NCBI GenBank assembly: GCA_009691255.1
Contig: SHUT01000007.1
Location: 1 to 63,619 of the forward strand
From: Ilumatobacteraceae bacterium
GTDB taxonomy: Bacteria; Actinomycetota; Acidimicrobiia; Acidimicrobiales; Ilumatobacteraceae
DNA: 63,619 nt
Direction: 5' to 3'
Shown here: in pieces, positions 44,257 to 53,694 of the stretch
Numbering within the stretch: the stretch's first letter is position 1
How the letters are laid out: every line of letters begins with the position of its first letter
Notes under the pieces: generated by a model
Told to the model about the DNA's origin: nothing
Databases searched by the model: none
What the model saw: the letters and a program-made list of their open reading frames with translations, nothing else
Program-made: the position numbers and the translations under genes

Positions 44257-45225
44257 ATGCGCACACGACTGACAGAACTGCTCGATATTGAAGTTCCCAT
44301 CATGCTGGCTGGCATGGGAGGGGTCTCATACCACGAACTGGTGGCTGCAGTCTCTGAAGCGGGCGGAATCGGAACCCTAGGCGCATCCACAATGTCTGCA
44401 GCACAACTCGTTGAAGAAATGGCATTAGTGCGTCAGCTCACAAAAAAACCATTCGGTGTTGATTTACTTACGGCGTCTCCTGCCAGCGTTGAAGCAGGCA
44501 TTGCTGCCGTCATTGACGGTGGAGCACGCATCTATGTCGCCGGCCTAGGAGTGCCACGCGATGTCGTTGGTGCATTACATAAAAAAAATATCCTAGTCGG
44601 GTCAATGTGTGGCAAAGTTCGCCACGCAATCGCCGCTGTTGCTAGTGGTTGTGACTTCGTAGTTGCCCAAGGCACAGAGGCTGGTGGTCATACCGGTACC
44701 GTTGCGACGATGGCTCTTGTGCCCCAAGTTGTCGACGCGGTCGGCGACAAAGTTCCCGTCGTTGCGGCTGGTGGATTATTTGATGGACGCGGCTTGGCCG
44801 CATCGCTGGCACTTGGTGCAGATGGCGTGTGGATCGGAACACGATTCATCGCTACTCCCGAAGCACGCACGGTGGGTGGATACAAAGAAGCACTGCTTGG
44901 TCTTACTGAAGACGGAACTGTGATTAGTCGTGGATTCACGGGCAAGACATGTCGTGTTGTGCGCAATGAATGGACCCAGCACTACGAAGAACACCCTGAA
45001 GAACTTCGGCCATTCCCAGAACAGTTTTTAGTATCGAGTCGCGCAGGGGCAAACCACCTCGGACCATCTGAGGGCGTGATCGCAGACATGACCAAAGAGT
45101 TCATGCCAGCGGGTCAAGGTGCTGGCGCAATACATGAACTAATCCCTGCCGCAATACTTGTGCAACAAATCATGGATCAAGCGGAGCAGGTTTTGTCGCG
45201 CATGTCTGGTCTTCGCCACAGCTGA
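44257..45225 (+). CDS. Nitronate monooxygenase-type flavoprotein (2-nitropropane dioxygenase family)
   Basis: 322 residues, FMN TIM barrel. Segments PIMLAGMGGVSYHELVAAVS, VAQGTEAGGHTG (phosphate and flavin binding), VVAAGGLFDGRGLAASLALGA and GTRFIATPEA are family hallmarks. The conserved His is in GGHTG. Substrate may be nitroalkanes or an enoyl-CoA reductase role. Overlaps the MFS gene by one base (TGATG). Confidence 0.88.
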   Translation: MRTRLTELLDIEVPIMLAGMGGVSYHELVAAVSEAGGIGTLGASTMSAAQLVEEMALVRQLTKKPFGVDLLTASPASVEAGIAAVIDGGARIYVAGLGVPRDVVGALHKKNILVGSMCGKVRHAIAAVASGCDFVVAQGTEAGGHTGTVATMALVPQVVDAVGDKVPVVAAGGLFDGRGLAASLALGADGVWIGTRFIATPEARTVGGYKEALLGLTEDGTVISRGFTGKTCRVVRNEWTQHYEEHPEELRPFPEQFLVSSRAGANHLGPSEGVIADMTKEFMPAGQGAGAIHELIPAAILVQQIMDQAEQVLSRMSGLRHS

Positions 45226-46457
45226 TGCTCTCCCTGCTTCGACGCAATAGAGGGATTAGGTTGGTTTTTGCCGCCCAAGTTATTTCATACCTTGGTGACT
45301 GGTTCACGTTCGTTGCTCTTACCGGACTAGTCGAAGACCTCACGGGTTCAAAGTTCTTGGTCTCTTTAGTTCTGGTCTCGTTTGCATTGCCGGCATTTTT
45401 TACATCTCCCATCGCTGGCGCAATGGCTGACCGATATGATCGGCGCCGAATTCTGATTGTGGTGTCGTTGGCGCAAGGCGTTGCTGCAATGGCTATGTTG
45501 CTCGTCACAGATAGTCGCGTGTGGTTGGCTTTTGTCGCCCAATCTGTTATCTCTGGTCTTGGAGCGTTTGTTCGGCCTGCAAGTGAAGCAGCAATTCCAA
45601 ACTTGGTGGACAACGACGAAGACCTGCGCACTGCCAACTCGGTCTTTGGTAGCACATGGGGAGTCATGTTGGCTTTGGGCGCCGCGCTAGGGGGTATTTT
45701 CTCTCAAACATTTGGCCGCAATGCCGCATTTTTATTTGATGCCGCCAGTTTTGTTGTGGCGGCAGGTCTGATTGCACTCGTACATCGCCCCATGCAGAGT
45801 CACGACACGGGTGCAGGATCTGGCAAACGGATTAAGCCAATTTCGGACATGAAAGAAGCAGTGACTCTGGCCCGTCAAGATCCAATCATTTTGGCGCTCC
45901 TCAGTTCTAAAGTCACCTTTGCAGTGGGTGCTGGAATAGTTAGCCAGTTACCGATCCTTGCCTCGAACGCATTTCATGCCGGCGACGCAGGACGCGGATT
46001 ACTGATTGGGGCACGAGGAGTTGGTTCTGGTCTTGGCCCCCTCATTGCGATGCGTCTAGTTGGCCGCGATATGGCCAAACTTTTGCGTGTGTGCGGTCTT
46101 GCGGGACTTGTTTTTTCTTTTTGTTATTTTGGGGCGGCAATCAGTCCAGTAATGCCACTCGCATGTCTGTTTATTGGACTTGCCCATCTTGGCGGTGGCG
46201 CGCAGTGGACACTTTCGACCTATGGCCTACAAGTTGAGTCACCCGATCATTTGCGCGGCCGTGTGATGGCTGGAGACTTTGCACTTGTCACGCTGATGTT
46301 GGGACTAACAAGTATTTTGGCAGGCCTGACGTCAGATGCAATTGGTGTGCGTCCGACGATTGCAATTTTTGCCACAGCTGCAGCGGCGGCGTCAATGGCC
46401 TATTTGATACTCACCAAAAAACTAATCGATCACATTAGATCTAAAAACGCAACCTAA
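45225..46457 (+). CDS. Major facilitator superfamily transporter
   Basis: 410 residues with about 12 hydrophobic segments. The cytoplasmic MFS motif GAMADRYDRRRILI follows helix 2. N-terminal FAAQVISYLGDWFTFVAL resembles EntS/MFS-3-type exporters. Probably an efflux carrier; substrate unknown. Translationally coupled to the upstream flavoprotein gene. Confidence 0.88.
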   Translation: MLSLLRRNRGIRLVFAAQVISYLGDWFTFVALTGLVEDLTGSKFLVSLVLVSFALPAFFTSPIAGAMADRYDRRRILIVVSLAQGVAAMAMLLVTDSRVWLAFVAQSVISGLGAFVRPASEAAIPNLVDNDEDLRTANSVFGSTWGVMLALGAALGGIFSQTFGRNAAFLFDAASFVVAAGLIALVHRPMQSHDTGAGSGKRIKPISDMKEAVTLARQDPIILALLSSKVTFAVGAGIVSQLPILASNAFHAGDAGRGLLIGARGVGSGLGPLIAMRLVGRDMAKLLRVCGLAGLVFSFCYFGAAISPVMPLACLFIGLAHLGGGAQWTLSTYGLQVESPDHLRGRVMAGDFALVTLMLGLTSILAGLTSDAIGVRPTIAIFATAAAAASMAYLILTKKLIDHIRSKNAT

Positions 46458-46474
46458 CGTTTGATCAAAATGTT

Positions 46475-47671
46475 TTACTTAGCAGCGTCAGCACACTTGA
46501 CTGCCGCATCTGTTAGGCGCTGTGCCCGCGCATCTGTGGCAAGATTTGCAGCCATCTGATTCATGACATATGCAAGCGAGAGTTGACGTGACTCTTGAGC
46601 AAAAGCAACTGATCCGCCTGCTCCGGAATGTCCATAACTACCGCTCCCCGCATAAGGGGTGAATTGACCGTGCGTCATGAACCCCATTCCGAACGTTGTT
46701 GGCATGATCAAGCACTCGTCTGCTTCGCCAGCAGGAGTGATTGTGGCCGTTGCGCATTCCCGAATGCTGTCGTTTATCAACTGCACGCCATTAATTGGTC
46801 CCAGCGTCGCTGCATATATGGTGGCAAGCGATCGAGCGTTTGTGATTCCGTTTGCAGCAGGTATTTCTGCGGCATGCACAGCACGCGTATTGAACACTCC
46901 GTCAGTGCTCGTAATTTCACCAAATGCACCGTTTAGTGAAAGCGCACGACCACCTGGGCTATCTGGTCCCATAAGATCAGCGAGCATCTTGGCAACCATA
47001 GGGTCAATTGGTGGCGTATTGGGATCAACGGGTTCGTTTGAGAGTCGCGACACTCGGGGCTCGTATTGCTCGGGAAGACCAATAAACATTTCGACTCCGA
47101 GTGGACCAGCGATTTCTTCTGCAACAAAGCGCCCCGGACTGCGGCCATCTACTCGACGAATAAGTTCACCTGCAAGCCAACCATAGGTCAGAGCGTGATA
47201 GCCGTGTTTTGTCCCGATTGGCCAGCTCGGCGCAGTGGCGGCGAGTCGAGATGTGATCGTGTTCCAGTCCAATGCTTCTTGCAAACTGATTTTACCCACG
47301 ACGGTGGAGAGTCCGCACTGATGAGACAATAATTGTGCGACCGTTGCATCTTGTTTGCCATGTTGAGCAAACTCTGGCCAATACTGCGCAACTGGTGCGC
47401 CGTAGTCGATGACGCCACGTTGGACCAACATCGCAACGGCGATCGCAGTTATTCCCTTTGTTGTGCTGAACACCAATTGCAATGCATCACTGGTGTACTC
47501 AGTTTTTTTGTCTTTATCAAACCAACCACCGGTTAGGTCAACAACGCATTTACCATGATGAAATGCGCTAACACCAGCGCCTAAATCCGCGCCGCTATCT
47601 AAGTTCGCCTGAAACGCCTCTTTGACGCCTTCCCAACCAGTCGCGACGAAGCCCTGCACTGGAGCATTCAT
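46475..47671 (-). CDS. Serine hydrolase of the beta-lactamase/EstB family
   Basis: 398 residues. Nucleophile motif STTK (Ser69-Lys72), a Tyr-type second motif at YHALTYGW, and the C-terminal HSGAGG in place of KTG. These define class-C beta-lactamase-fold esterases rather than true antibiotic-hydrolysing enzymes. No signal peptide. The ATG overlaps the stop of the LLM oxidoreductase gene by 4 bases. Confidence 0.88.
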   Translation of the reverse strand: MNAPVQGFVATGWEGVKEAFQANLDSGADLGAGVSAFHHGKCVVDLTGGWFDKDKKTEYTSDALQLVFSTTKGITAIAVAMLVQRGVIDYGAPVAQYWPEFAQHGKQDATVAQLLSHQCGLSTVVGKISLQEALDWNTITSRLAATAPSWPIGTKHGYHALTYGWLAGELIRRVDGRSPGRFVAEEIAGPLGVEMFIGLPEQYEPRVSRLSNEPVDPNTPPIDPMVAKMLADLMGPDSPGGRALSLNGAFGEITSTDGVFNTRAVHAAEIPAANGITNARSLATIYAATLGPINGVQLINDSIRECATATITPAGEADECLIMPTTFGMGFMTHGQFTPYAGSGSYGHSGAGGSVAFAQESRQLSLAYVMNQMAANLATDARAQRLTDAAVKCADAAK

Positions 47672-48729
47672 CGGCCGACTTCATCGACGATTGAGCGTAA
47701 TGTCTCCATTGTCTTGACGGCATCTGGTCCGACTGGATTAACCGACAACACAGTCACTCCGGCCTCCTTAAATGCCCCGACGCGCTCTTTGATGTATCCC
47801 CGTGGGCCTACCAAGTTAGATAACTCCAACCATTCACCAGGAACTTCAGCAGCCGCCTCTTTTTTCTTGCCATCCAAATAGAGGTCCTGAATTGCGACTG
47901 CTTCTTTTTCATATCCATAGGCGTGCGCAATGTCGTTATAGAAGTTTTTGCCGCGCGCTCCCATACCGCCGACATAGAGCGCCGTCGTCGGACGCGCGAA
48001 ATCTAAAATCTTTGCTTGTGCGTCTCCGGTGAGTGACTCATCAATCGCCAACATTCCGCCGGCGCTAATTTCAAGACGACCAAGCGATGGATCGCGCTTT
48101 GCCAAACCAGCCTTGAGTGGATTGCCCCATACATGCTGGAACTTCTCTGGGATAAACATGATCGGCAACCAACCATCAGCGTATGCAGCCGTTGCTTCAA
48201 CGCTTTTTTCCATCAGCGATGCCCACCAAATAGGAATGCTCGATCGCAGTGGATGATTAATAATCTTAAGTGGTTTTCCGAGTCCGGTTCCTTCACCATC
48301 TGGCAGTGGAATCTGAATCGTCTTGCCAGAATATTCGAGCGCCTTCTCGCGCTTCCAGACTTCACGACATACGTCCATGTATTCCTTGGTGCGTTGCATC
48401 GGCTTCTCGTACGGGATTCCGTGGAAACCTTCAATGACTTGAGGACCAGATGCACCAAGCCCCAAAATGAAACGGCCATCGCTGACATAGTCACAGCCAG
48501 CGGCCGTCATAGCCATTAGCGCTGCAGAGCGCGAGTAGATGTTGACGATGCCTGTTCCGATTTCTACACGATTAGTGACAGCCGCCAGATAGCCAATCTG
48601 TGAAATTGCATCAAAGCTGTACGCCTCAGCCACCCACACTTGATCAAGCCCTGCTTTCTCGAGTTCGACAACGCGTGCTGCAGATTCTTTAAAACCACCT
48701 GCATAATTAATCATCATCGATAGCTTCAT
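47668..48729 (-). CDS. LLM-class (F420-type) oxidoreductase
   Basis: 353 residues, luciferase-like TIM barrel. LDQVWVAEAYSFDAIS, TNRVEIGTGIVNIYSR, GRFILGLGASGPQV and ADGWLPIMFIPE match F420-dependent members. Good GGGAG Shine-Dalgarno before ATG 48729. Coupled to a serine hydrolase, suggesting a shared catabolic task; substrate unknown. FMN use cannot be excluded. Confidence 0.87.
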   Translation of the reverse strand: MKLSMMINYAGGFKESAARVVELEKAGLDQVWVAEAYSFDAISQIGYLAAVTNRVEIGTGIVNIYSRSAALMAMTAAGCDYVSDGRFILGLGASGPQVIEGFHGIPYEKPMQRTKEYMDVCREVWKREKALEYSGKTIQIPLPDGEGTGLGKPLKIINHPLRSSIPIWWASLMEKSVEATAAYADGWLPIMFIPEKFQHVWGNPLKAGLAKRDPSLGRLEISAGGMLAIDESLTGDAQAKILDFARPTTALYVGGMGARGKNFYNDIAHAYGYEKEAVAIQDLYLDGKKKEAAAEVPGEWLELSNLVGPRGYIKERVGAFKEAGVTVLSVNPVGPDAVKTMETLRSIVDEVGR

Positions 48730-48801
48730 TTTGGACTCCCTTAATTTATGGCTTGATTGACGGTCTTATTGATGGACTAATAGTAGGTTGCAATTGCGTT
48801 T

Positions 48802-49719
48802 GTGCTGAAGTCCTGCGACACTCACGGGGTGTCAATAGTCCCTCTTATCGCTCGGCGCTCTCTTGCTACTGGTCTTGCTTTAAACACCGTTCAATGGTCG
48901 AGCCCACAAACCCATTCGGGGACTCCACTGGTGCTGGTGCACGGCTTAGCCTCTAATGCGCGACTATGGGACGGGCCTGCTCAAGCACTCGTCAATCTAG
49001 GTCATCCCGTAATTGCTATCGATCAGCGCGGACATGGGCATAGCGACAAAACAGAATCTGGCTACGACATGGCAACGATCACAGATGATCTGGCCACCTT
49101 GCTTGAAGATCTGCGCGCCGATGGTTGGGATCGCCCAGTCGTTATCGGACAATCCTGGGGCGGCAACGTCGTTATTGAACTGGCATGGAAATACCCATTG
49201 CTCGTGCGTGGAGTTTGCGGCGTTGACGGCGGAATAATTGAACTCTCTCAATATTTCCCCGATTGGAACGACTGTAAAAAGATAATGGCGCCACCACGCA
49301 TCGCCGGCATGAAATTCGAAACACTTAACACGGCCATCAAATCAGCGCACGCTGATTGGTCGCCACAAGCCATCGCCGGAGCAATGAGCAACATGGAGCG
49401 ACTCGCTGACGGCACTATTAGGCCATGGCTGACATTTGACCGACACATTTTGGTTTTACATGGATTGTGGCAACATCGACCATCACAACGTTTTGCAGAG
49501 ATTAGCGTTCCAGTGATGTTCACACCCGCAGCAAGTTCTGCCACAATCGATGACGACATGACGCGTGGTAAAATTGCTGCACTAGATAGCGCTGAGCGCC
49601 TACTCAAGGCCTGTCGAGTCGAATGGTTTCGCCCCGCAGACCACGATTTACATGCTCAACATCCGATTAGATTTGCGGACGTCATCCACAGCGCATGTAC
49701 AGACGGATTTTTTTCATGA
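48802..49719 (+). CDS. Alpha/beta hydrolase
   Basis: Up to 305 residues. LVLVHGLASNARLWDG (oxyanion), IDQRGHGHSDK, nucleophile GQSWGGNV, and catalytic His in ADHDLHAQHP near the C-terminus. Start uncertain: GTG 48802 is the longest; GTG 48832 lies closer to the first conserved residues. Its stop overlaps the next start as ATGA, so the two proteins are likely made together. Confidence 0.83.
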   Translation: MLKSCDTHGVSIVPLIARRSLATGLALNTVQWSSPQTHSGTPLVLVHGLASNARLWDGPAQALVNLGHPVIAIDQRGHGHSDKTESGYDMATITDDLATLLEDLRADGWDRPVVIGQSWGGNVVIELAWKYPLLVRGVCGVDGGIIELSQYFPDWNDCKKIMAPPRIAGMKFETLNTAIKSAHADWSPQAIAGAMSNMERLADGTIRPWLTFDRHILVLHGLWQHRPSQRFAEISVPVMFTPAASSATIDDDMTRGKIAALDSAERLLKACRVEWFRPADHDLHAQHPIRFADVIHSACTDGFFS

Positions 49720-50993
49720 CCATGCCACGCATTCTTGCAATTATGGGCTCAGGCGAAACTGCACCAACAATGGTGACTACCCATCGTCGCCTAACGTCAC
49801 TACTGGCATCGTCTGTGCGCGCAGTAGTGCTTGATACTCCCTATGGCTTTCAGGAAAACGCTCCAGAGCTCGCCATGCGTGCGGTTGAATATTTTAAAAC
49901 AAGCATCAATGTCGATCTGACAGTTGCTGGTTTAGTACGCCTCAAAAATACCCACATCAAAGCAGACCCTGTTGAAGTTGAACATGGACTACGCAATCTC
50001 ACGGACGCCAACTATGTTTTTGCCGGACCAGGATCACCAACGTACGCGCTACGACAATGGAACGGAACACCAGTTGCTGGGATTCTTGCTGAGAAATTGC
50101 GCACGGGGGGCATTATTGTATTCGCATCTGCCGCCGCTCTTACTCTTGGAAAAGCAACAGTTCCTGTGTATGAAATTTACAAAGTTGGCGAAGATGTTCG
50201 ATGCCTTGACGGACTAGATCTCTTGTCAATCATTGGCATTAATGCGGCCGTCATCCCCCACTATGACAACGCCGAAGGCGCCAACCATGACACTCGTTTT
50301 TGCTATCTAGGCCAAACTCGTCTTGAAATGTTTGAGTCGATGCTCGACGACGACACGTTCGTACTCGGAGTCGATGAGCACACTGGACTAATCATTGATC
50401 TAGACACTCAAGTCGCCACTATTGTTGGCAATGGCACGGTCACTGTGCGTCTGCGTGCACAATCCCAGGTGTTTGCCGTGGGCGACACATTGTCTTTGGC
50501 CTACCTCCAAAATCCATGGGCAGCAACTGCAGTAACCGCAGTAACTCCGATGATTGTCGATACTGCGCCCACTGAGCACGATGACACTGCAGCACCTGCT
50601 TTGTCACTTGCCGCTGACACTAAAACTGCTGTTGCCGATTTTGATATCGCTATCCAAAACGCCGACGCACATGCTGCAGTGCGTGCAGTTCTCTTCCTCG
50701 AAGCAGCAATTCGTTCATGGTCAAGCGACACTCTTCAGGGTGATTCTGCTGACCATGCGCACGCCGCCTTGCGCTCAATGATTAGCCAACTAGGAGAAGC
50801 AGCAACATCTGGTCTACAGAATCCAAAAGACGTGATTGCACCATACGTTGACGCATTAATTGCAGTGCGCACAATCGTGCGTGCCGAAAAGCGCTTTGAT
50901 CTATCCGACATTATTCGCGATATTTTTGCCGCGCGAGGCATTGAAGTGCGCGACACGCCCGACGGCGTGCAGTGGGACCTACACGTGGTGTAA
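49716..50993 (+). CDS. Peptidase S51/cyanophycinase-like domain fused to a CysRS C-terminal-like domain
   Basis: 425 residues from ATG 49716. Residues 1-230 resemble S51/class-I-amidotransferase-like proteins: MGSGETAPTM, VFAGPGSPTY, a candidate nucleophile Ser138 in VFASAAAL, PHYDNAEG near 181, and GVDEHTGLIID near 218. Residues about 305-425 resemble the C-terminal part of cysteinyl-tRNA synthetase: a DALR-like helical bundle, then RIRDxLAxxGIxxxDTPxGxxW matched by IIRDIFAARGIEVRDTPDG and Trp420. No HIGH or KMSKS motif is present. Function unknown. Overlaps the preceding hydrolase by 4 bases and the convergent permease gene by 15. Confidence 0.75.
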   Translation: MTMPRILAIMGSGETAPTMVTTHRRLTSLLASSVRAVVLDTPYGFQENAPELAMRAVEYFKTSINVDLTVAGLVRLKNTHIKADPVEVEHGLRNLTDANYVFAGPGSPTYALRQWNGTPVAGILAEKLRTGGIIVFASAAALTLGKATVPVYEIYKVGEDVRCLDGLDLLSIIGINAAVIPHYDNAEGANHDTRFCYLGQTRLEMFESMLDDDTFVLGVDEHTGLIIDLDTQVATIVGNGTVTVRLRAQSQVFAVGDTLSLAYLQNPWAATAVTAVTPMIVDTAPTEHDDTAAPALSLAADTKTAVADFDIAIQNADAHAAVRAVLFLEAAIRSWSSDTLQGDSADHAHAALRSMISQLGEAATSGLQNPKDVIAPYVDALIAVRTIVRAEKRFDLSDIIRDIFAARGIEVRDTPDGVQWDLHVV

Positions 50994-51836
50994 TCCCGAA
51001 ATTCGCACACGGCCTCGAACTCCGGTTGCACCGTAGACAACGGCGAACATTACTGCTGAAACCAAAATAATTGTTGCGCTGACAGATGTATCAAGATGAT
51101 ACGCAACATTCATGCCCAAGAATCCTGACGCTGCACCAATTGCCGGAGAAACCCACAGCATGCGAGCAATCGAATTAGTGGTCATACGTGCAACTGAAGC
51201 CGGAATAACTAATAGTGCTGAGATTAACAATGTTCCGATCACGCGCATCGTGACCAAGATCGTCAAGGAAAGCATCACCATTAATAACGCTTCTATCCAC
51301 TGAACTTGCACACCAGTTACTTCTGCGACTTCAGGATCAAATGTGGCAAACACCATTTTTCGATATGCCACGACGACAACGGCTATTACAACTACGGTCA
51401 CCACGGCAACAGCAATGATGTCTCCTGTTCTGACGCCCAACACGCTTCCGAATAACACCGCTTCGATACTTTTCTTGGCTTGTCCATAGCGATTCAGTAA
51501 AGCGAGCCCAAGCGCAAATGATGCTGTCGTCACCACTCCGATAGCGGCATCAGCGCCGATAATGCGTCTTCGCGCAATTCGGCCAATAAGAACTCCAGAC
51601 CAGACTCCCCATACTCCGGCTCCAACAAAATAATTTAAGCCCATCACGGCGGAGGCGGCGGCTCCACCAAATACTGCGTGCGATAATCCATGTCCGATAT
51701 AGCTCATACCCCGAAGAACGACGAAAACGCCCAACACGCCACACAATGCTCCGGCAATTGTGGCCACCACGAGACCATTGCGAAAAAAAGCAAAGTGATA
51801 CGGCTCGAGGATGTCGAATCCGAGACAGATGATCAT
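50979..51836 (-). CDS. Metal ABC transporter permease (ZnuB/MntB family)
   Basis: 285 residues, eight or nine hydrophobic segments. GVLGVFVVLRGMSYIGHGLSHAVFGG and LLISALLVIPASVARM are hallmarks of the Zn/Mn permease family. Third gene of the binding protein-ATPase-permease operon, joined to the ATPase gene by an ATGA overlap. Confidence 0.92.
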   Translation of the reverse strand: MIICLGFDILEPYHFAFFRNGLVVATIAGALCGVLGVFVVLRGMSYIGHGLSHAVFGGAAASAVMGLNYFVGAGVWGVWSGVLIGRIARRRIIGADAAIGVVTTASFALGLALLNRYGQAKKSIEAVLFGSVLGVRTGDIIAVAVVTVVVIAVVVVAYRKMVFATFDPEVAEVTGVQVQWIEALLMVMLSLTILVTMRVIGTLLISALLVIPASVARMTTNSIARMLWVSPAIGAASGFLGMNVAYHLDTSVSATIILVSAVMFAVVYGATGVRGRVRISGLHHV

Positions 51837-52612
51837 GAAGCGTTACGACGACTCAGACGGCGCGACACTTCGTCTGCCCCGTGTTCAAGCACGACAGGCA
51901 TTCCGCCATGAATAAGAACTTCCATTGGCGCACCATAGGTTCGTTCTAACACTTCTGGCGTTAATACTTCGTTCGGAGTGCCGTCAGCGATTACCGATGT
52001 ATTGAGGCAAACAAGACGGGGTAAGTGCGCCGCTAATCCGTTCAGATCATGCGTGGTCAACAAAATCGACATTCCGCCTTCGTTAAGATCTGCCAACAAG
52101 TGCATCATCTCGTGTCGTGTTCGAACATCTACCCCAGACGTTGGTTCGTCAAGCACCAATAGATCAGGTTGATGAAACAATGCGCGAGCGATAAATACGC
52201 GCTGTTGTTGACCTCCAGATAGTTCTCTGATGTGACGACCTCCGAGCCCTGCAAGGCCAAGACGTTCTAAAACAAGTTCTGTATCTGCGCGCTCTTTGCT
52301 CGTGATGTGGGGCCACCATTTGTGACGTGACTGTGTCATCACGACAACTTCTGTCACTGTGACCGGAAAGTTCCAGTCAACGGTTTCTACTTGGGGAACA
52401 TAGGCAAGTCGCAAGCCTTCTGAGTGATCAATATGTCCGTGCGTGGGCGGAATTGCTTTTAAAATCGCCTTCAAGAGTGTCGTTTTGCCAGAGCCGGAAG
52501 GGCCAACAACTCCGACAAACTCACCCGACGTTACGGAGAGGTCAACATCTTTGACAACCACTGCATTGCCGTACGCACATGTCAGATGACGGCACTCAAT
52601 TAATTTTTTCAT
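51833..52612 (-). CDS. Metal ABC transporter ATP-binding protein (ZnuC/MntA family)
   Basis: 259 residues. Walker A GPSGSGKTT, Q-loop PQVETVDW, signature LSGGQQQRV, Walker B LLVLDEPTSGVD, and H-loop TTHD. Supplies energy to the permease encoded at 50,979-51,836. ATGA overlaps on both sides show strict coupling. Confidence 0.94.
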   Translation of the reverse strand: MKKLIECRHLTCAYGNAVVVKDVDLSVTSGEFVGVVGPSGSGKTTLLKAILKAIPPTHGHIDHSEGLRLAYVPQVETVDWNFPVTVTEVVVMTQSRHKWWPHITSKERADTELVLERLGLAGLGGRHIRELSGGQQQRVFIARALFHQPDLLVLDEPTSGVDVRTRHEMMHLLADLNEGGMSILLTTHDLNGLAAHLPRLVCLNTSVIADGTPNEVLTPEVLERTYGAPMEVLIHGGMPVVLEHGADEVSRRLSRRNAS

Positions 52613-53676
52613 TGTGGATACATCGCTACATCAGGCGCGGTGAGTGACAAGTCAAGAGACTCGAGCGCACTGGCGTCACCGCCAAGAGACTCAACCATGG
52701 TTACAAAGTCAAACCGCATGAGACCAGCATAGGAGTGCTCTGGCATTCCTCGCTCACCTGGCAAGTCATCGTCCCGCAGAATATCAACATATTTCACACC
52801 TGTCTCTTTGCCGATTTGTTCAAGAATGGGAGATGGAAACACCTCTGAACCAAAAATCGCCTGCACATCCTCGCTCCTGACTTGGCGAATCAGCGCAACG
52901 ATGTCCTTGGCAGTTGGTTCTTCAAACGACGCTGGCTGGATTGCACCAATCACTTTCCAGTCATAGTGCAACGCAAAATAGGCATACGCGTCGTGATATG
53001 TGAGCAGTTTTCGCTGAGCAACAGACAAAGTCTGTGTCGCAGCCTGCATGGCCTCATCTAGTTTGGCAATCTGTGCGGCAAACTTGGTGTAATTAGCTCT
53101 ATACACGCTGGCGTTCGTCGGGTCAGCGTGCGCGAGCGCGTCGCGAACAACCATTGCATAATCAATCGCCATCGTCGGGTTTGTCCACAAATGTGGATTT
53201 GGTTTGCCACCTGATTTAGGAAAAGAGAAATCGTAGATCCAATCAGATTCTGCAAGGATTGCGGTTCCGAGTTCGCAAACGACTGCGCCCTCGCGCATGT
53301 TCGATTTTGCAAGATCTTTAGTGGGCTCTTCTAGAACAAGCCCGTTGATAAAAACAAGGTCTGCGTTTTCGAGCACTGAAGCTGCGCTTGGCGGCGGCTC
53401 AAAGGTATGCGAGTTTGTTCCCTCCGGCACAAGACCATTAATGATTGCTCCCGCGTCTCCTGCAATTGCCGCAACAATGCTGGTTATTGGGGCAACCGTC
53501 GTCACGATATTTAACGAACGACTACTAACGGGTGCATTCGATACACAGTTCTTCGAGGCCAGTTCTGTGTCAGTCAATTTCGCTGAATTGCCGGAGTTCT
53601 GCGGTGCTGTGGAGGCTGAGTCTGAGCAGCCAGCAAGCCCAATAAAAATGAAAGAGGTGACCAAGAGGCGTCGCAT
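52609..53676 (-). CDS. Metal ABC transporter substrate-binding lipoprotein (ZnuA/MntC-like)
   Basis: 355 residues. Signal peptide with lipobox GLAGC anchors it outside the membrane. Cluster A-I ligands: His in GTNSHTFEPPPS, His in NPHLWTNP, His in TYHDAYAYFA, and an acidic residue in FGSEVFPS. The His-rich loop of some ZnuA proteins is absent. Mn versus Zn cannot be decided. It follows the fadD stop after 18 bases, and no Zur/MntR site was recognised. Confidence 0.92.
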   Translation of the reverse strand: MRRLLVTSFIFIGLAGCSDSASTAPQNSGNSAKLTDTELASKNCVSNAPVSSRSLNIVTTVAPITSIVAAIAGDAGAIINGLVPEGTNSHTFEPPPSAASVLENADLVFINGLVLEEPTKDLAKSNMREGAVVCELGTAILAESDWIYDFSFPKSGGKPNPHLWTNPTMAIDYAMVVRDALAHADPTNASVYRANYTKFAAQIAKLDEAMQAATQTLSVAQRKLLTYHDAYAYFALHYDWKVIGAIQPASFEEPTAKDIVALIRQVRSEDVQAIFGSEVFPSPILEQIGKETGVKYVDILRDDDLPGERGMPEHSYAGLMRFDFVTMVESLGGDASALESLDLSLTAPDVAMYPQ

Positions 53677-53694
53677 CGCCTGACAAAACTACCG

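Noticed and set aside
46475-47671. Antibiotic-resistance beta-lactamase
   Set aside because: STTK with HSGAGG and no signal peptide indicates an EstB-type esterase rather than a periplasmic beta-lactamase.
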